From the NCBI GenBank assembly GCA_963925035.1, contig CAWUSK010000004.1, positions 17,584 through 81,583 on the forward strand: a DNA stretch of 64,000 nucleotides, read 5' to 3'. The stretch comes from UBA4466 sp963925035 (GTDB taxonomy: Bacteria; Bacteroidota; Bacteroidia; Flavobacteriales_D; Crocinitomicaceae). The position numbers and the translations under genes were made by a program. The notes beneath the pieces are model-generated. The model searched no databases. It worked only from the letters and a program-made list of their open reading frames with translations, and was not told where the DNA came from. Position 1 is the first letter of the stretch. Every line of letters starts with the position of its first letter. Shown here in pieces: positions 51,435 to 61,138 of this stretch.

Positions 51435-52781
51435 TTATTGTTTCAACCAATTGTTTTTGAATTCGCAATTTTGGTATTCCTTTTCAATACGAACGTAGGC
51501 ATTGCTTATTTTCGAAGTAATCCAAGCGTTGATTGTTTTTTGTTTTTTATCGCTTTCAGCTGCGCGTTGTATCAAGGAGTAATCATCTTCCAGATTGGCC
51601 TTGTGTGGAGCTGTTCTATTCATTAATCGTACAATTCGCACACCTTGTTTTCTTTCGTACAAGTTAGAATACAAATTCGGTTGCGAAACATCTCCTTTTT
51701 CCATACGGTCAGTTAACAAGTAGATTTGTTGATCGACTTCATTCAAGTCTTCCATGTCCCATGTTTGCTCACCTGTAATTGGATTGGTAATAATTCCACG
51801 GTTTTGCATTGTCGCTTCATCGTTTGAATATTTCAATACAGCTTCATTCCAAGTGATTTTTCCGCTTTTCAAATCGTTATAACAGCTGTCCAATCGAAGC
51901 GCAGCTCCTTCCAAGGCATTGTTTGCGAATTCTGGAATAATTAAAATGTGTTGACATTTGTAATCGTCTCCTTTTCTTTCCAATAGTTTTAAAATATGAA
52001 ATCCGTAAGTCGTTTCAAAAATTTCAGAAACATCGCCAACATGTAATTCAAAAACTGCTGCTTCGAATTGCGGAACCATCATTCCTCGTGTACCAGCAAT
52101 TTCTCCACCTAACTTTGCAGATCCTGGATCCATGGAATGAATTCTTGCTTGAGTTGCAAATGATTTTCCGTCTTTTATAATATTGTCTCTAATTTCACCC
52201 AATAAGTTTTTCGACCTGGTTTTATCCGCATTTGTAATTGCTGGATATAGCACGATTTGCTGAAAACTCAACTGCGAGTTAATTAGCGGGATACTGTCCA
52301 TTGGAATTGTATTGAAAAAGGCTTTCACATCTCTAGGTGTAACAGATACTTCAGAGGTAATCTGACGTTCCATCTCCTGCGCTAACAACTGATCTTTAAT
52401 GATTGGTCGAAATTCCTTCTTAATTTGAGTCGCAGATTTACCGTAAAATTCTTCCATCTTTTGACGACTTCCAATTTGATTTTCAATCATACGTAATCGG
52501 TTTTCCATTTCTGCATCAACTTGCGCATCACTTACGTCAATACTGTCCAGTTTGGCTTGATTCACTAAAAGAAATTGGAACATCAACTCTTCAATTACTT
52601 GGCAATCCATTTCTGAAGTGACCTCCATTCCTGCTTGCGTAGCCTGTAATTTTTGACCTTCGATATCTGATTTTAATATGATCTTATCACCAATTTGTGC
52701 CACAATTTTGTCAATTGTTTCTTGCGCGTTAGCAGCAAAAGTTGAAATAAGAAGGAGGCTAAATGTTACGATTAATTTCAT
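51435..52781 (-). CDS. SurA-like periplasmic peptidyl-prolyl isomerase
   Basis: A 448-residue exported chaperone: signal peptide (1-19, cut after ANA), a SurA N-terminal helical domain (to about 165) and two parvulin modules, the first with FATQARIHSMDPGSAKLGGEIAG and FETTYGFHILKLLE and a second, more degenerate one. It assists outer-membrane protein folding. Third of three overlapping isomerase-like genes. Confidence 0.88.
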   Translation of the reverse strand: MKLIVTFSLLLISTFAANAQETIDKIVAQIGDKIILKSDIEGQKLQATQAGMEVTSEMDCQVIEELMFQFLLVNQAKLDSIDVSDAQVDAEMENRLRMIENQIGSRQKMEEFYGKSATQIKKEFRPIIKDQLLAQEMERQITSEVSVTPRDVKAFFNTIPMDSIPLINSQLSFQQIVLYPAITNADKTRSKNLLGEIRDNIIKDGKSFATQARIHSMDPGSAKLGGEIAGTRGMMVPQFEAAVFELHVGDVSEIFETTYGFHILKLLERKGDDYKCQHILIIPEFANNALEGAALRLDSCYNDLKSGKITWNEAVLKYSNDEATMQNRGIITNPITGEQTWDMEDLNEVDQQIYLLTDRMEKGDVSQPNLYSNLYERKQGVRIVRLMNRTAPHKANLEDDYSLIQRAAESDKKQKTINAWITSKISNAYVRIEKEYQNCEFKNNWLKQ

Positions 52782-53625
52782 AGTTCTTTTTTATTCGTTG
52801 AATCAATTTCGATTCATTTATTTCTTTTAATAATTGTAACCTGTTGGCTACGATAATACTTTTTATTTCGTTTTGAAGAAAGTCCACTGGAGGAGCTTCA
52901 TCTTTCAATTTAAAATCAATAATATTTAAAAAGTACGTGTATTCATCGTCTGAAAAATAAGTCTTTGTTCTATTTAAAATGATGTTATCGGTGTTGTATT
53001 TTGTGATGGGAATATCCTTTGTTAAATCATTAAAATACACCCAAGCCGAATCGTTGTAATAAAAATTCACTGCATAAAGTTTAGCATAAGAATTGACTTC
53101 AATGACATCTTTATCATTTTTTAACAAGTACTTTTGCTCTATTTTCTTGGCTTTAAAGTCAACTCCATTCGGTATTTTTAAGTACATCGCTTTCACAATA
53201 TAATCATGTAAAATGAACTCATCTTTGTGTGAATCGTAATATTCTGTAATTTCTTGTGTGGAAACAATTGTATCCAATTTCTTCTTTAATTCATTCTCTT
53301 CAAGGTAGAATTTTGCCAAATCACCAAAGTAGGAGGAAGACCTTAATTGAATTAGTTTCCATTGGTCTGGATACAATTCTTTCATTTCAGCTTTAAAAAC
53401 TTCATTTTCGATCCATTGGTCGACAAAGAGGTTCTTTTCTGAAAGACTGTCGATGTTTAATCCTGCATGGCGCATTAAAACAAAGGCATCATCTTCTGTA
53501 AGTTCAACTTCATTCACAGAAGCAATCACTTTGTTGTCCTCCGCACAGTTTGTCAGTAGAATCAAACAAAACAGGCTGACAAGAATGCCAGCCTGCAAAT
53601 AATATGGTTTTGAATTACTTCCCAA
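52759..53625 (-). CDS. SurA-N-like lipoprotein lacking an evident parvulin domain
   Basis: A 288-residue lipoprotein (lipobox LLTNC, lipidated Cys at 27). It resembles the helical SurA N/C domains (FVDQWIENEVFKAEM, EEITEYYDSHKDEFIL-like block), but no parvulin GG/FG core can be found. It may be a membrane-anchored chaperone working with its neighbours. The start is TTG at 53625, overlapping the upstream gene by 11 bp; a second TTG at 53598 is possible. It overlaps the next gene by 23 bp. Confidence 0.75.
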   Translation of the reverse strand: MGSNSKPYYLQAGILVSLFCLILLTNCAEDNKVIASVNEVELTEDDAFVLMRHAGLNIDSLSEKNLFVDQWIENEVFKAEMKELYPDQWKLIQLRSSSYFGDLAKFYLEENELKKKLDTIVSTQEITEYYDSHKDEFILHDYIVKAMYLKIPNGVDFKAKKIEQKYLLKNDKDVIEVNSYAKLYAVNFYYNDSAWVYFNDLTKDIPITKYNTDNIILNRTKTYFSDDEYTYFLNIIDFKLKDEAPPVDFLQNEIKSIIVANRLQLLKEINESKLIQRIKKNYEINRNI

Positions 53626-55570
53626 CTGAATACAAGGCTTCTGAGTTGATTGTAATTGGATGTTTTACTCTTAATTCCTTAAGCCATTCTTTTTCTAAAT
53701 AAGTTTGGTAATCAGAAGTGATAGATCCTTTTGCTTCGCTAAATTCCTTTTGCATTGCATTTAAATTCTCGTCTACTTTAATCACGTAAAATTTACCGTC
53801 TACTTCATAAGGCTGATTTAAACCAGCAGTGAATGTGCGTCCATTCAAGTAACTTATTTTTTCAATTTCAAATTTACCGTCTTTGTCTCTCACATTCAAT
53901 TCAGATTCTTGATTGATTTGACGTGTAATTTTTGATGGACGCATCGTATCAATTTCCGCTAATTTGTAGACATCGTCAGCAACTTTAGCTGAATTACACT
54001 CGTAAATAACTCCGCTGATTCTTGTTCCCCATTGGTAATTTGCTTTGTTTGCTTCGTAGAATTCCTTTAATCCTGTCGTGTCTTTCATTGCTTTATTCCA
54101 TACTTTGTCAGACATAATTTCATACAGTAATATTCCGTCGTGATATTCCGTTGTTAAAGCTTTGTAAGCAGGATATTTGTTCACCAATTTCGATTCTTCG
54201 TAATCAAGAATTGTTTGTTTTTCCCAAATTTTATATTGTTTATCAACTACAGTTTTAGGAGCTTCCTTTTGAGAACGTCTACCTTGTGCTAACATGTATT
54301 TGGCGAAATCTAGTTGTTTGAATTCTGTCCCGTCTAAAACAAATAGTGCGTTATTCGTTTTTAAAGAAGAAATATCCATTCCTCCTTTGTAGTAATTAGA
54401 ATCAATATGATCAACGAACCAACCTAACGTTTTCTTAGTTTTATCCACGTATTTGTATTCTTTTTTCAATTTCGTTACAAATGAATCTTGCGTCGATTTC
54501 GAACGCTCGTCTTTGGTAACCTTCGCTTCTATTGTGCTTTTCATTTCATCGAATGAAGCAACAGGAGTTAAAGAAATTCGTTTGATAATATGGTAGCCAT
54601 AGTCTGTGCGAACAATATTGCTATAATCACCATCGTTTTTCAATTCAAATGCAGCTTCTTCAAACTCAGAAACCATACGCGTAGTCGCTCCAGTTCCAAA
54701 TGCAGGTAAAACACCTTTCACTTTATTTGTTGAAGGATCATCAGAATATTTCTCTACCAACCCTTCGAAGTTTCCTCCATTTTCAAGAAGTTCGTAAATT
54801 TCATTGATTTTAGTTTCACCAGCTTCAACAACATCTTCAGCAGCTGTTTTTGGCACTGAAACCATAATGTGTGCTGTTGTAATCGTTCCGCGTGATGCTC
54901 GTTGATCCATCACCTTTATAACGTGGTAGCCAAAGCGAGTTCTAAATGGATTTGAAAGTTTTCCAATTGGTGTTTTAAATGCCGCGTCTTCGAACGGGTA
55001 GACCATTTGAAAAGCTGTAAAATATCCTAAGTTACCACCGTTACTTGCAACAGAAGGATCTTCTGAACCTTTTTGACCCATTGCTACCGTTGCGAAATCT
55101 TCACCGTTTTCAATGCGTTTTTTCAATTGCATAATCTTGTTGAATGCTGCAAGCGTATCTTCAGGTGACGCATTGGGATTTAACTTGATTAGAATATGAG
55201 ATGCCTTGATTTCATTTTTTGTTCTGTCGTAAGCTTCCTTGATCAAGGATTCGTTTTTTGCTGAATCAACCAAGTAAGGAAGCGCCAACTGACTTTTGTA
55301 ACCGTTCAATTCCTTTACCAATTTAGGAATTGTATCGTAACCTAAAGCTTCTGCTTCCGCTACTTTTAATTTAAACTTTGTAAACAATTCCATGTATTCG
55401 TCCAACGATGCTTTGTCGTATTTGGGGTTTGGATTGTTTTTTAAATAAATTTGTAAAAATTCAGATTGAGTAATCTTTTTGGTATCAACCGTCATTATAG
55501 TTGGATCTGCCTGAGCAGATAAACAGATACTGAATAAAAATGAAATTACTATTAGTGTTATATTTCTCAT
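53615..55570 (-). CDS. Periplasmic peptidyl-prolyl isomerase with two parvulin domains
   Basis: A 651-residue exported SurA/PpiC-family protein. Signal peptide (1-19), N-terminal helices, parvulin 1 (about 115-225: KASHILIKLNP, NLGYFTAFQMVYPFEDAAF, RFGYHVIKVMD) and parvulin 2 (about 230-340: AHIMVSVPK, TDYGYHIIKRI), then a 300-residue helical tail. First of the three folding-factor genes; it starts 45 bp after guaB ends. Confidence 0.9.
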   Translation of the reverse strand: MRNITLIVISFLFSICLSAQADPTIMTVDTKKITQSEFLQIYLKNNPNPKYDKASLDEYMELFTKFKLKVAEAEALGYDTIPKLVKELNGYKSQLALPYLVDSAKNESLIKEAYDRTKNEIKASHILIKLNPNASPEDTLAAFNKIMQLKKRIENGEDFATVAMGQKGSEDPSVASNGGNLGYFTAFQMVYPFEDAAFKTPIGKLSNPFRTRFGYHVIKVMDQRASRGTITTAHIMVSVPKTAAEDVVEAGETKINEIYELLENGGNFEGLVEKYSDDPSTNKVKGVLPAFGTGATTRMVSEFEEAAFELKNDGDYSNIVRTDYGYHIIKRISLTPVASFDEMKSTIEAKVTKDERSKSTQDSFVTKLKKEYKYVDKTKKTLGWFVDHIDSNYYKGGMDISSLKTNNALFVLDGTEFKQLDFAKYMLAQGRRSQKEAPKTVVDKQYKIWEKQTILDYEESKLVNKYPAYKALTTEYHDGILLYEIMSDKVWNKAMKDTTGLKEFYEANKANYQWGTRISGVIYECNSAKVADDVYKLAEIDTMRPSKITRQINQESELNVRDKDGKFEIEKISYLNGRTFTAGLNQPYEVDGKFYVIKVDENLNAMQKEFSEAKGSITSDYQTYLEKEWLKELRVKHPITINSEALYSVGK

Positions 55571-55615
55571 GGTTATTTTTTTTATTAAAAGTCAAATATA
55601 CTTTATTAATTTATT

Positions 55616-57091
55616 CTATTTAATACTATAGTTTGGTGCTTCACGTGTTATAGTAACGTCGTGTGGATGACTTTCGTGTACGCCAGCACTTGTTATTCTT
55701 ACAAACTTGGCACCTTTAAGATTTTCAATGCTTGCAGCTCCACAATATCCCATTCCAGCTCTTAATCCACCGATAATTTGATACATTACTTCGTCGAGTT
55801 TTCCTTTAAATGGCACACGTCCAGAAATCCCTTCCGGTACTAGTTTTTTTACATCGTCTTCAGCATCTTGGAAGTAACGGTCTTTTGAACCTTGTTGCAT
55901 CGCTTCCAACGATCCCATTCCTCTGTATGTTTTAAATTTTCTTCCTTGATAAATGATTGTTTCACCTGGAGATTCTTCCACTCCTGCAAACATTGAGCCA
56001 ACCATTATAGTGTCTGCTCCGGCAGCAATTGCTTTTACAATATCTCCCGTATAGCGAATTCCGCCATCCGCAATCACTGGAACTCCTGTTCCTTCTAATG
56101 CAATTGCAACATCATTTATAGCAGATAGTTGAGGTACACCAACACCAGCAATGATACGCGTAGTACAAATTGAACCAGGTCCAATCCCTACTTTTACTGC
56201 ATCAGCACCTGCTTCTACAAGAAACTTAGCAGCTTCCGCAGTTGCAACATTACCAACGATAACATCAAGCTCAGGAAATTTTGCTTTTACTTCTTTCAAC
56301 TTCACAACAACACCTTCTGTGTGACCGTGAGCAGTATCAATAACGATTGCATCCACTCCTGATTCTACAAGCGCAGTAACGCGTTCGATAGTATCATTTG
56401 TAACTCCAACAGCTGCTGCAACACGTAAACGACCATAATGGTCTTTACATGAGTTTGGATGTTCTTTTACTTTTATAATATCTCTGAATGTGATCAGTCC
56501 AATAAGTACATTCTCATTGTTTACTACTGGTAATTTTTCAATTTTTTTTTCTTGAAGAATTTCTTCAGCTGTAGCTAGATTCGTGTTTTCTTTTGTTGTA
56601 ATAATGTTTTCTGAAGTCATTACTTCAATAATAGGTCTGTTTTTGTTTTTCTCGAAACGTAAATCTCTATTGGTAACGATTCCTTTCAGTTTACGATTTT
56701 CATCGATTACAGGAATCCCTCCAATTTTATTCTCTTTCATCAAATACAATGCGTCAGAAACCATTGCTGTTTCTAAAAGCGTTACAGGATCTAAAATCAT
56801 TCCACTTTCAGAACGTTTTACTTTTCGCACTTGTAGCGCTTGTGCTTCAATTGACATATTCTTATGAATAACACCAATTCCTCCTTGCTGTGCAATTGCA
56901 ATTGCCAAACTAGATTCTGTAACTGTATCCATTGCAGAAGAAACGATAGGCGTTTTTACTTCAATGTTTCGAGTTAATTTACTCGTTAATACGACATCTT
57001 TTGGCAGAACATGAGAGTATGCTGGGACTAACAACACATCATCGAATGTAAGACCTTCTTTAACTTGATTGAGATTATTCGAAAGAGACAT
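55616..57091 (-). CDS. guaB: Inosine-5'-monophosphate dehydrogenase
   Basis: A 491-residue enzyme oxidising IMP to XMP, the committed step of GMP synthesis. TIM barrel with two CBS domains inserted (about 95-205), the catalytic cysteine in GPGSICTTR, the flap with GMGSLEAM and the C-terminal RITSAGVHESHPHD. A -7 box TACTTTTG (minus strand, 57125-57132) is properly placed for a leader of about 27 nt. Confidence 0.96.
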   Translation of the reverse strand: MSLSNNLNQVKEGLTFDDVLLVPAYSHVLPKDVVLTSKLTRNIEVKTPIVSSAMDTVTESSLAIAIAQQGGIGVIHKNMSIEAQALQVRKVKRSESGMILDPVTLLETAMVSDALYLMKENKIGGIPVIDENRKLKGIVTNRDLRFEKNKNRPIIEVMTSENIITTKENTNLATAEEILQEKKIEKLPVVNNENVLIGLITFRDIIKVKEHPNSCKDHYGRLRVAAAVGVTNDTIERVTALVESGVDAIVIDTAHGHTEGVVVKLKEVKAKFPELDVIVGNVATAEAAKFLVEAGADAVKVGIGPGSICTTRIIAGVGVPQLSAINDVAIALEGTGVPVIADGGIRYTGDIVKAIAAGADTIMVGSMFAGVEESPGETIIYQGRKFKTYRGMGSLEAMQQGSKDRYFQDAEDDVKKLVPEGISGRVPFKGKLDEVMYQIIGGLRAGMGYCGAASIENLKGAKFVRITSAGVHESHPHDVTITREAPNYSIK

Positions 57092-57124
57092 AATTTGAAC
57101 CTATTTTTTAGAAATAAATTCTTG

Positions 57125-57132
57125 CAAAAGTA
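57125..57132 (-). promoter_or_regulatory. Promoter -7 element for guaB
   Basis: TACTTTTG on the minus strand fits TAnnTTTG. No -33 element at normal spacing is evident. Confidence 0.5.
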
Positions 57133-57247
57133 ATAATAATTTGTCAAATAGCCATAGGAACGGGCGATAACTATTTTGTTAAAGAATTCAAAAAAAATGG
57201 TTAAAAATGATTATATTGGTTACACTTGTTACCAAAAAAGGATTATC

Positions 57248-57883
57248 ATGAAGTTCACCCTGGGAATATTACTCTGCTTTCAAATGTTTTTCTGCTATAG
57301 TCAAGAAAAAAGAATTGCTACCGATTCCTCGTTGATTCAATTGTCAGGTGTTGTTATTTCAGGGGAATCATTAGATCCATTGGCTTATACAACGATTTTT
57401 GACAAAACCCAGCGCAGAGGTGTAATTGCTGATTATTATGGTTATTTCTCTATGGTTGCAGTTCCTGGTGATACCTTGCTTTTTTCCTTTTTCGGATACA
57501 AAAATTCAACTTATATTGTACCAGATACATTGACAGAAAAGCGTTATTCTATTATTCACATGATAGAAAAGGATACTTTGAATTTACCGGAAGTTGTTGT
57601 TTATCCTTGGCCTTCACGGGAAGATTTCGCGCGTGCCTTCGTTGATATGCGTCCTTATGATGACGCTTTGAGAAGAGCGCAACGTGAATTGAGTGGTGAA
57701 AGTTTAGCATTTGTTGCTGCACGACTAGAAGGTGATGCATCGCTGAGTTATGGAGCATCGCAGCAATTAGCAGCGACGAAGTTGTATACGCAAAATCAAT
57801 TGCCGGCAAATAACTTGTTTAATCCTTACTCATGGGCGAAGTTAATTCAAGACTGGAAAGCAGGAAAATTAGCAAGACAGTAG
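57248..57883 (+). CDS. Secreted carboxypeptidase-regulatory-like domain protein
   Basis: A 211-residue exported protein from the ATG at 57248 (signal peptide cut near CYSQEKR). A CarboxypepD_reg-like beta-sandwich follows (LSGVVISGESLDPLAYTTIF, GYFSMVAVPGDTLLFSFFGY), then an unusual Arg/Ala-rich helical C-terminus (about 135-211). The domain is like the plug-side domain of TonB-dependent receptors, but there is no barrel. An upstream ATG-less frame extension to 57176 would destroy the signal peptide. Function unknown; convergent with the HD gene, 1 bp apart. Confidence 0.75.
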   Translation: MKFTLGILLCFQMFFCYSQEKRIATDSSLIQLSGVVISGESLDPLAYTTIFDKTQRRGVIADYYGYFSMVAVPGDTLLFSFFGYKNSTYIVPDTLTEKRYSIIHMIEKDTLNLPEVVVYPWPSREDFARAFVDMRPYDDALRRAQRELSGESLAFVAARLEGDASLSYGASQQLAATKLYTQNQLPANNLFNPYSWAKLIQDWKAGKLARQ

Positions 57884-57884
57884 A

Positions 57885-59111
57885 TTATATCTTTGGGTAA
57901 CTCAAGAAGAATTTTTCTACGGGTTTTGACAATGCCGAAATATTCAAATTGTCAGAAGCAAGACTAACATCTACAATTTCGCCAGATTTCATTACCAAAT
58001 TGATATTCTCTTTGGTTTCGTTGTAAGCATTATTCGTTAAGATATCTGAATGAACAAAATGTTCTACTTCACTCTCGTTTATGCCTAAGGCAAGCTGTAC
58101 TTTTTTCTTGATTTCGGCAATTCGTTGCGTTGAGAATGATTTTTTTGATACTTCAATTTTGAATAATTTCCGTCCAACCAATCGCTTAGATAATTCAGAC
58201 AAAACTTTATCATCATTCTCTTGCCACACTTTTATCGCACCAAGTATATCAAAGTCGTCCAATTTTGCAAAGTTCTCTAATACCGTAGGGTTTGTTTTAA
58301 AATCATTCAAAGTGACATTATTCTCCATGAAGTACAGCAACGCAGGACTTCCAAATAAGCGTTCTCCATTCTGTATCAAGTGTTTTGCTCTTCGAAGAAT
58401 GTGAATTAGCATGAATTCTGCGGCAACAACTGTTTTGTGCATATAAACTTGCCAATACATCAATCGTCGAGCCACCAAGAATTTTTCAATTGAATAAACT
58501 GCTTTCTCTTCCAATACAAGGTTTCCGTCTTTTACGTCCATCATTTCAATGATTCGGTCGCTGCCAATAATCCCTTCACTCACGCCGGTATAAAAACTAT
58601 CACGGTTCAAGTAATCCATTCTGTCCATGTCCAATTGACTCGAAACCAATTGATGCAAGAATTTTTTTGGATAGTTGTTACTGAAAATCTCTAAAGCAAT
58701 GTCTAATTCTCCATCAAACTCTTTACTTAATTGATCGATAAAAAAGCCAGATATTTCTTCGTGACTAACACCAATAACGATGTCGTGTTCTAAGGCATGA
58801 CTGAACGGCCCGTGACCAATGTCGTGTAAAAGAATAGCCAATAAAACGCCTTGTTCCTCTTCTGCAGTTATTTCATGTCCTTTTCTTCGAATTGTTGCAA
58901 CTGCTTTTGACATCAAATGCATTGCACCTAAGACATGGTGAAATCGTGTATGTAATGCTCCTGGATAAACCAAGTGCGTTAGCCCTAATTGTTTGATTCT
59001 TCGAAGTCGTTGAAAGTAAGGATGCTCAATAACATCAAAGATTATTTCTTGCGGAATTGAAATAAATCCGTACACCGGGTCGTTAAATATTTTCTTTTTA
59101 TTATTAATCAT
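57885..59111 (-). CDS. HD-domain phosphohydrolase (dGTPase-like, COG1078)
   Basis: A 408-residue HD protein. The metal site is H...HD...D: HTRFHHVLGAMHL, LLHDIGHGPFSHALEH, and the SSQLDMDRMDYLNRDSFYTG block typical of COG1078. The family hydrolyses dNTPs or other nucleotides, sometimes only after effector binding. The start is the ATG at 59111 giving MINNKKKIF; a longer frame to 59228 would run into porX and past the promoter. It is divergent from porX. Confidence 0.87.
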   Translation of the reverse strand: MINNKKKIFNDPVYGFISIPQEIIFDVIEHPYFQRLRRIKQLGLTHLVYPGALHTRFHHVLGAMHLMSKAVATIRRKGHEITAEEEQGVLLAILLHDIGHGPFSHALEHDIVIGVSHEEISGFFIDQLSKEFDGELDIALEIFSNNYPKKFLHQLVSSQLDMDRMDYLNRDSFYTGVSEGIIGSDRIIEMMDVKDGNLVLEEKAVYSIEKFLVARRLMYWQVYMHKTVVAAEFMLIHILRRAKHLIQNGERLFGSPALLYFMENNVTLNDFKTNPTVLENFAKLDDFDILGAIKVWQENDDKVLSELSKRLVGRKLFKIEVSKKSFSTQRIAEIKKKVQLALGINESEVEHFVHSDILTNNAYNETKENINLVMKSGEIVDVSLASDNLNISALSKPVEKFFLSYPKI

Positions 59112-59153
59112 GTTGGTGTTCGGTTGCAATTGTCTAATTTTAAAACTCAATGC

Positions 59154-59183
59154 CAAATTTATAAAATATAACGCACATGCAAA
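59154..59183 (-). promoter_or_regulatory. Promoter of the HD phosphohydrolase gene overlapping the porX start
   Basis: On the minus strand TTTG (59180-59183), 18 bp spacer, TAAATTTG (59154-59161): a near-perfect promoter whose -33 element lies inside codons 2-3 of porX. Confidence 0.65.
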
Positions 59184-60721
59184 TAAGAATCCTTTGGGCC
59201 GATGATGAAATTGATCTTTTAAAACCACATATTTTATTTCTTGAATCGAAAGGATACGAAGTTGTTCCCGTAAACAATGGATCGACAGCGGTTGATAAAA
59301 ATGCGGAAGAGGATTTTGATATTATTTTTCTCGATGAAAATATGCCAGGGATCTCTGGTTTAGACGCATTGGTCAAAATTAAAAAGGCTAAACCGTATGT
59401 GCCTGTCGTTATGATTACCAAAAGCGAAGAGGAATACATCATGGAAGAGGCAATTGGAAGTAATATTGCTGATTACTTGATTAAACCTGTAAATCCTAAC
59501 CAAATCTTGTTGACAATTAAGAAGAATTTGGATTCAGGGAAATTGGTTTCTCAAACCACCAATACAGGTTATCAAAAGGAATTTGGACAATTGGGAATGC
59601 AACTAAACAGTCGTTTGGACAAAGACGAATGGATGGATGTTTACAAACAATTGGTGTATTGGGAATTGAAATTAGGAGACATTGAAGAGCAGGGAATGCA
59701 AGAAGTGTTGACCATGCAAAAGAAAGAAGCGAATACACAGTTTTCTAAATTTATTGAAAATAATTATTTGGACTGGTTGAATGAAGTGGATGAAGCACCA
59801 CAAATGATTCATACACTAATGAAGAATAAAATCAATCCGTTTTTGGACCACAAAGATGTGTTCGTTGTGGTGATTGACAACCTTCGTTACGACCAATGGT
59901 GCATGTTGACCCCAACTTTCTCTAAATACTTTACCATTAAAAATGAAGAAATAATTTATTCAATTCTTCCAACAGCTACACAATACGCTAGAAATGCATT
60001 TTTTGCAGGATTGATGCCATCAGAAATTCAGAAAAAACATCCTGAGTATTGGAAAAACGATGAAGACGAAGGTGGGAAAAATTTGTTCGAGGCGGAATTA
60101 CTTGAAAAGAATTTAGAGCGTTTGGGGAGAAAGATAAAATGGTCTTACAATAAGATTACCAATCACGCTGCAGGAAAGAAATTAGCAGACAACTTTAGTC
60201 AATTACTGGACAATAAATTGAACTGTATCGTGTACAACTTTGTAGATATGCTTTCGCATGCGCGCACGGAAATGGAAATGATTCGAGAGTTGGCAGATGA
60301 TGAATCGGCTTACCGTTCGTTGACTGTTTCTTGGTTTGAGCATTCACCGTTGCACGATATCGTGAAGAAAATTGCTGAATCTGGTCGTAAACTAATCATC
60401 ACGACCGATCACGGAACAGTGCGCGTTACGAATCCAGTTAAAGTTCAAGGAGATAAAAGCGTTAACACGAATTTAAGGTACAAGAATGGACGAAACATGT
60501 CCTACAGAGAAAAGGACGTTTTTCAAGTGAAAAATCCACAAGATGCCTTCTTGCCTAAATCAAATATTTCTTCGGAGTTTGTTTTTGCAAAAGATTCTGA
60601 TTTCTTTGTATATCCAAACAACTACAATCATTTTGTACAGTATTACAACAATACGTTTCAACATGGTGGAATTTCGTTGGAGGAAATATTAATCCCCTAT
60701 GTGGAGCTTGATCCGAAGTAA
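59177..60721 (+). CDS. porX: PorX, response regulator with PglZ phosphatase domain
   Basis: A 514-residue T9SS regulator. N-terminal CheY receiver (1-120) with acidic pocket D9/D10, phospho-acceptor D53 in FLDENMPG and the KP motif (DYLIKPV), then a helical linker and a PglZ alkaline-phosphatase-fold domain (about 200-514) with metal residues in VIDNLRYDQW, DMLSHARTEM and ITTDHGTVRV. PorX works with the sensor PorY and the sigma factor SigP to control T9SS genes, and its PglZ domain acts as a phosphodiesterase. Its stop abuts tsaE. Confidence 0.93.
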   Translation: MQIRILWADDEIDLLKPHILFLESKGYEVVPVNNGSTAVDKNAEEDFDIIFLDENMPGISGLDALVKIKKAKPYVPVVMITKSEEEYIMEEAIGSNIADYLIKPVNPNQILLTIKKNLDSGKLVSQTTNTGYQKEFGQLGMQLNSRLDKDEWMDVYKQLVYWELKLGDIEEQGMQEVLTMQKKEANTQFSKFIENNYLDWLNEVDEAPQMIHTLMKNKINPFLDHKDVFVVVIDNLRYDQWCMLTPTFSKYFTIKNEEIIYSILPTATQYARNAFFAGLMPSEIQKKHPEYWKNDEDEGGKNLFEAELLEKNLERLGRKIKWSYNKITNHAAGKKLADNFSQLLDNKLNCIVYNFVDMLSHARTEMEMIRELADDESAYRSLTVSWFEHSPLHDIVKKIAESGRKLIITTDHGTVRVTNPVKVQGDKSVNTNLRYKNGRNMSYREKDVFQVKNPQDAFLPKSNISSEFVFAKDSDFFVYPNNYNHFVQYYNNTFQHGGISLEEILIPYVELDPK

Positions 60722-61138
60722 ATGGAAATAAATGTAGATTCAATTGATGATTTGCCAAGAGCAGCGCAATTGTTTTTAGAACAATTTGATCATCGTAAAG
60801 TTTATCTTTTTAGTGCTGAAATGGGTGCTGGTAAAACAACGTTTATTACTGCTGTGCTGCACGCCATGGGAATTGAAGAAGTAGACGGTTCGCCGACCTA
60901 TTCGTTGGTAAACAGCTATGAAAGTCCAATGTACGGAAAAATATACCATTTCGATTTATATAGAATTGAAGATGAAATCGAAGCCTTGGACATTGGAATT
61001 GAGGAAATGCTGTATTCTGGGGGAATGTGCTTCATAGAATGGCCAGAAAAAATTAACAATCTACTACCAGATAATGTGATTTGGTCGTATATTCGTAGAA
61101 ACGAAGATAATACCAGAACAATAACCGTCGAATTATGA
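60722..61138 (+). CDS. tsaE: tRNA threonylcarbamoyladenosine synthesis ATPase TsaE
   Basis: A 138-residue P-loop ATPase (Walker A AEMGAGKTT, 32-40; SPTYSLVNSY; HFDLYRIEDEIE; FIEWPEK). It drives the TsaBDE complex that makes t6A37 in tRNAs. It begins right after porX and overlaps alanine dehydrogenase by 4 bp. The porX-tsaE-ald order is conserved in flavobacteria. Confidence 0.94.
   Translation: MEINVDSIDDLPRAAQLFLEQFDHRKVYLFSAEMGAGKTTFITAVLHAMGIEEVDGSPTYSLVNSYESPMYGKIYHFDLYRIEDEIEALDIGIEEMLYSGGMCFIEWPEKINNLLPDNVIWSYIRRNEDNTRTITVEL

Noticed and set aside
56583..56867. Open frame of 94 codons opposite guaB
   Set aside because: It is the antisense shadow of a conserved gene, without start signals or recognisable protein features; the same holds for the other long antisense frames, for example over PNPase and the T9SS proteins.
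59112..59228. A longer N-terminus for the HD phosphohydrolase
   Set aside because: It would overlap the porX coding start and the gene's own promoter; family members start close to the FNDPVYGFI block.
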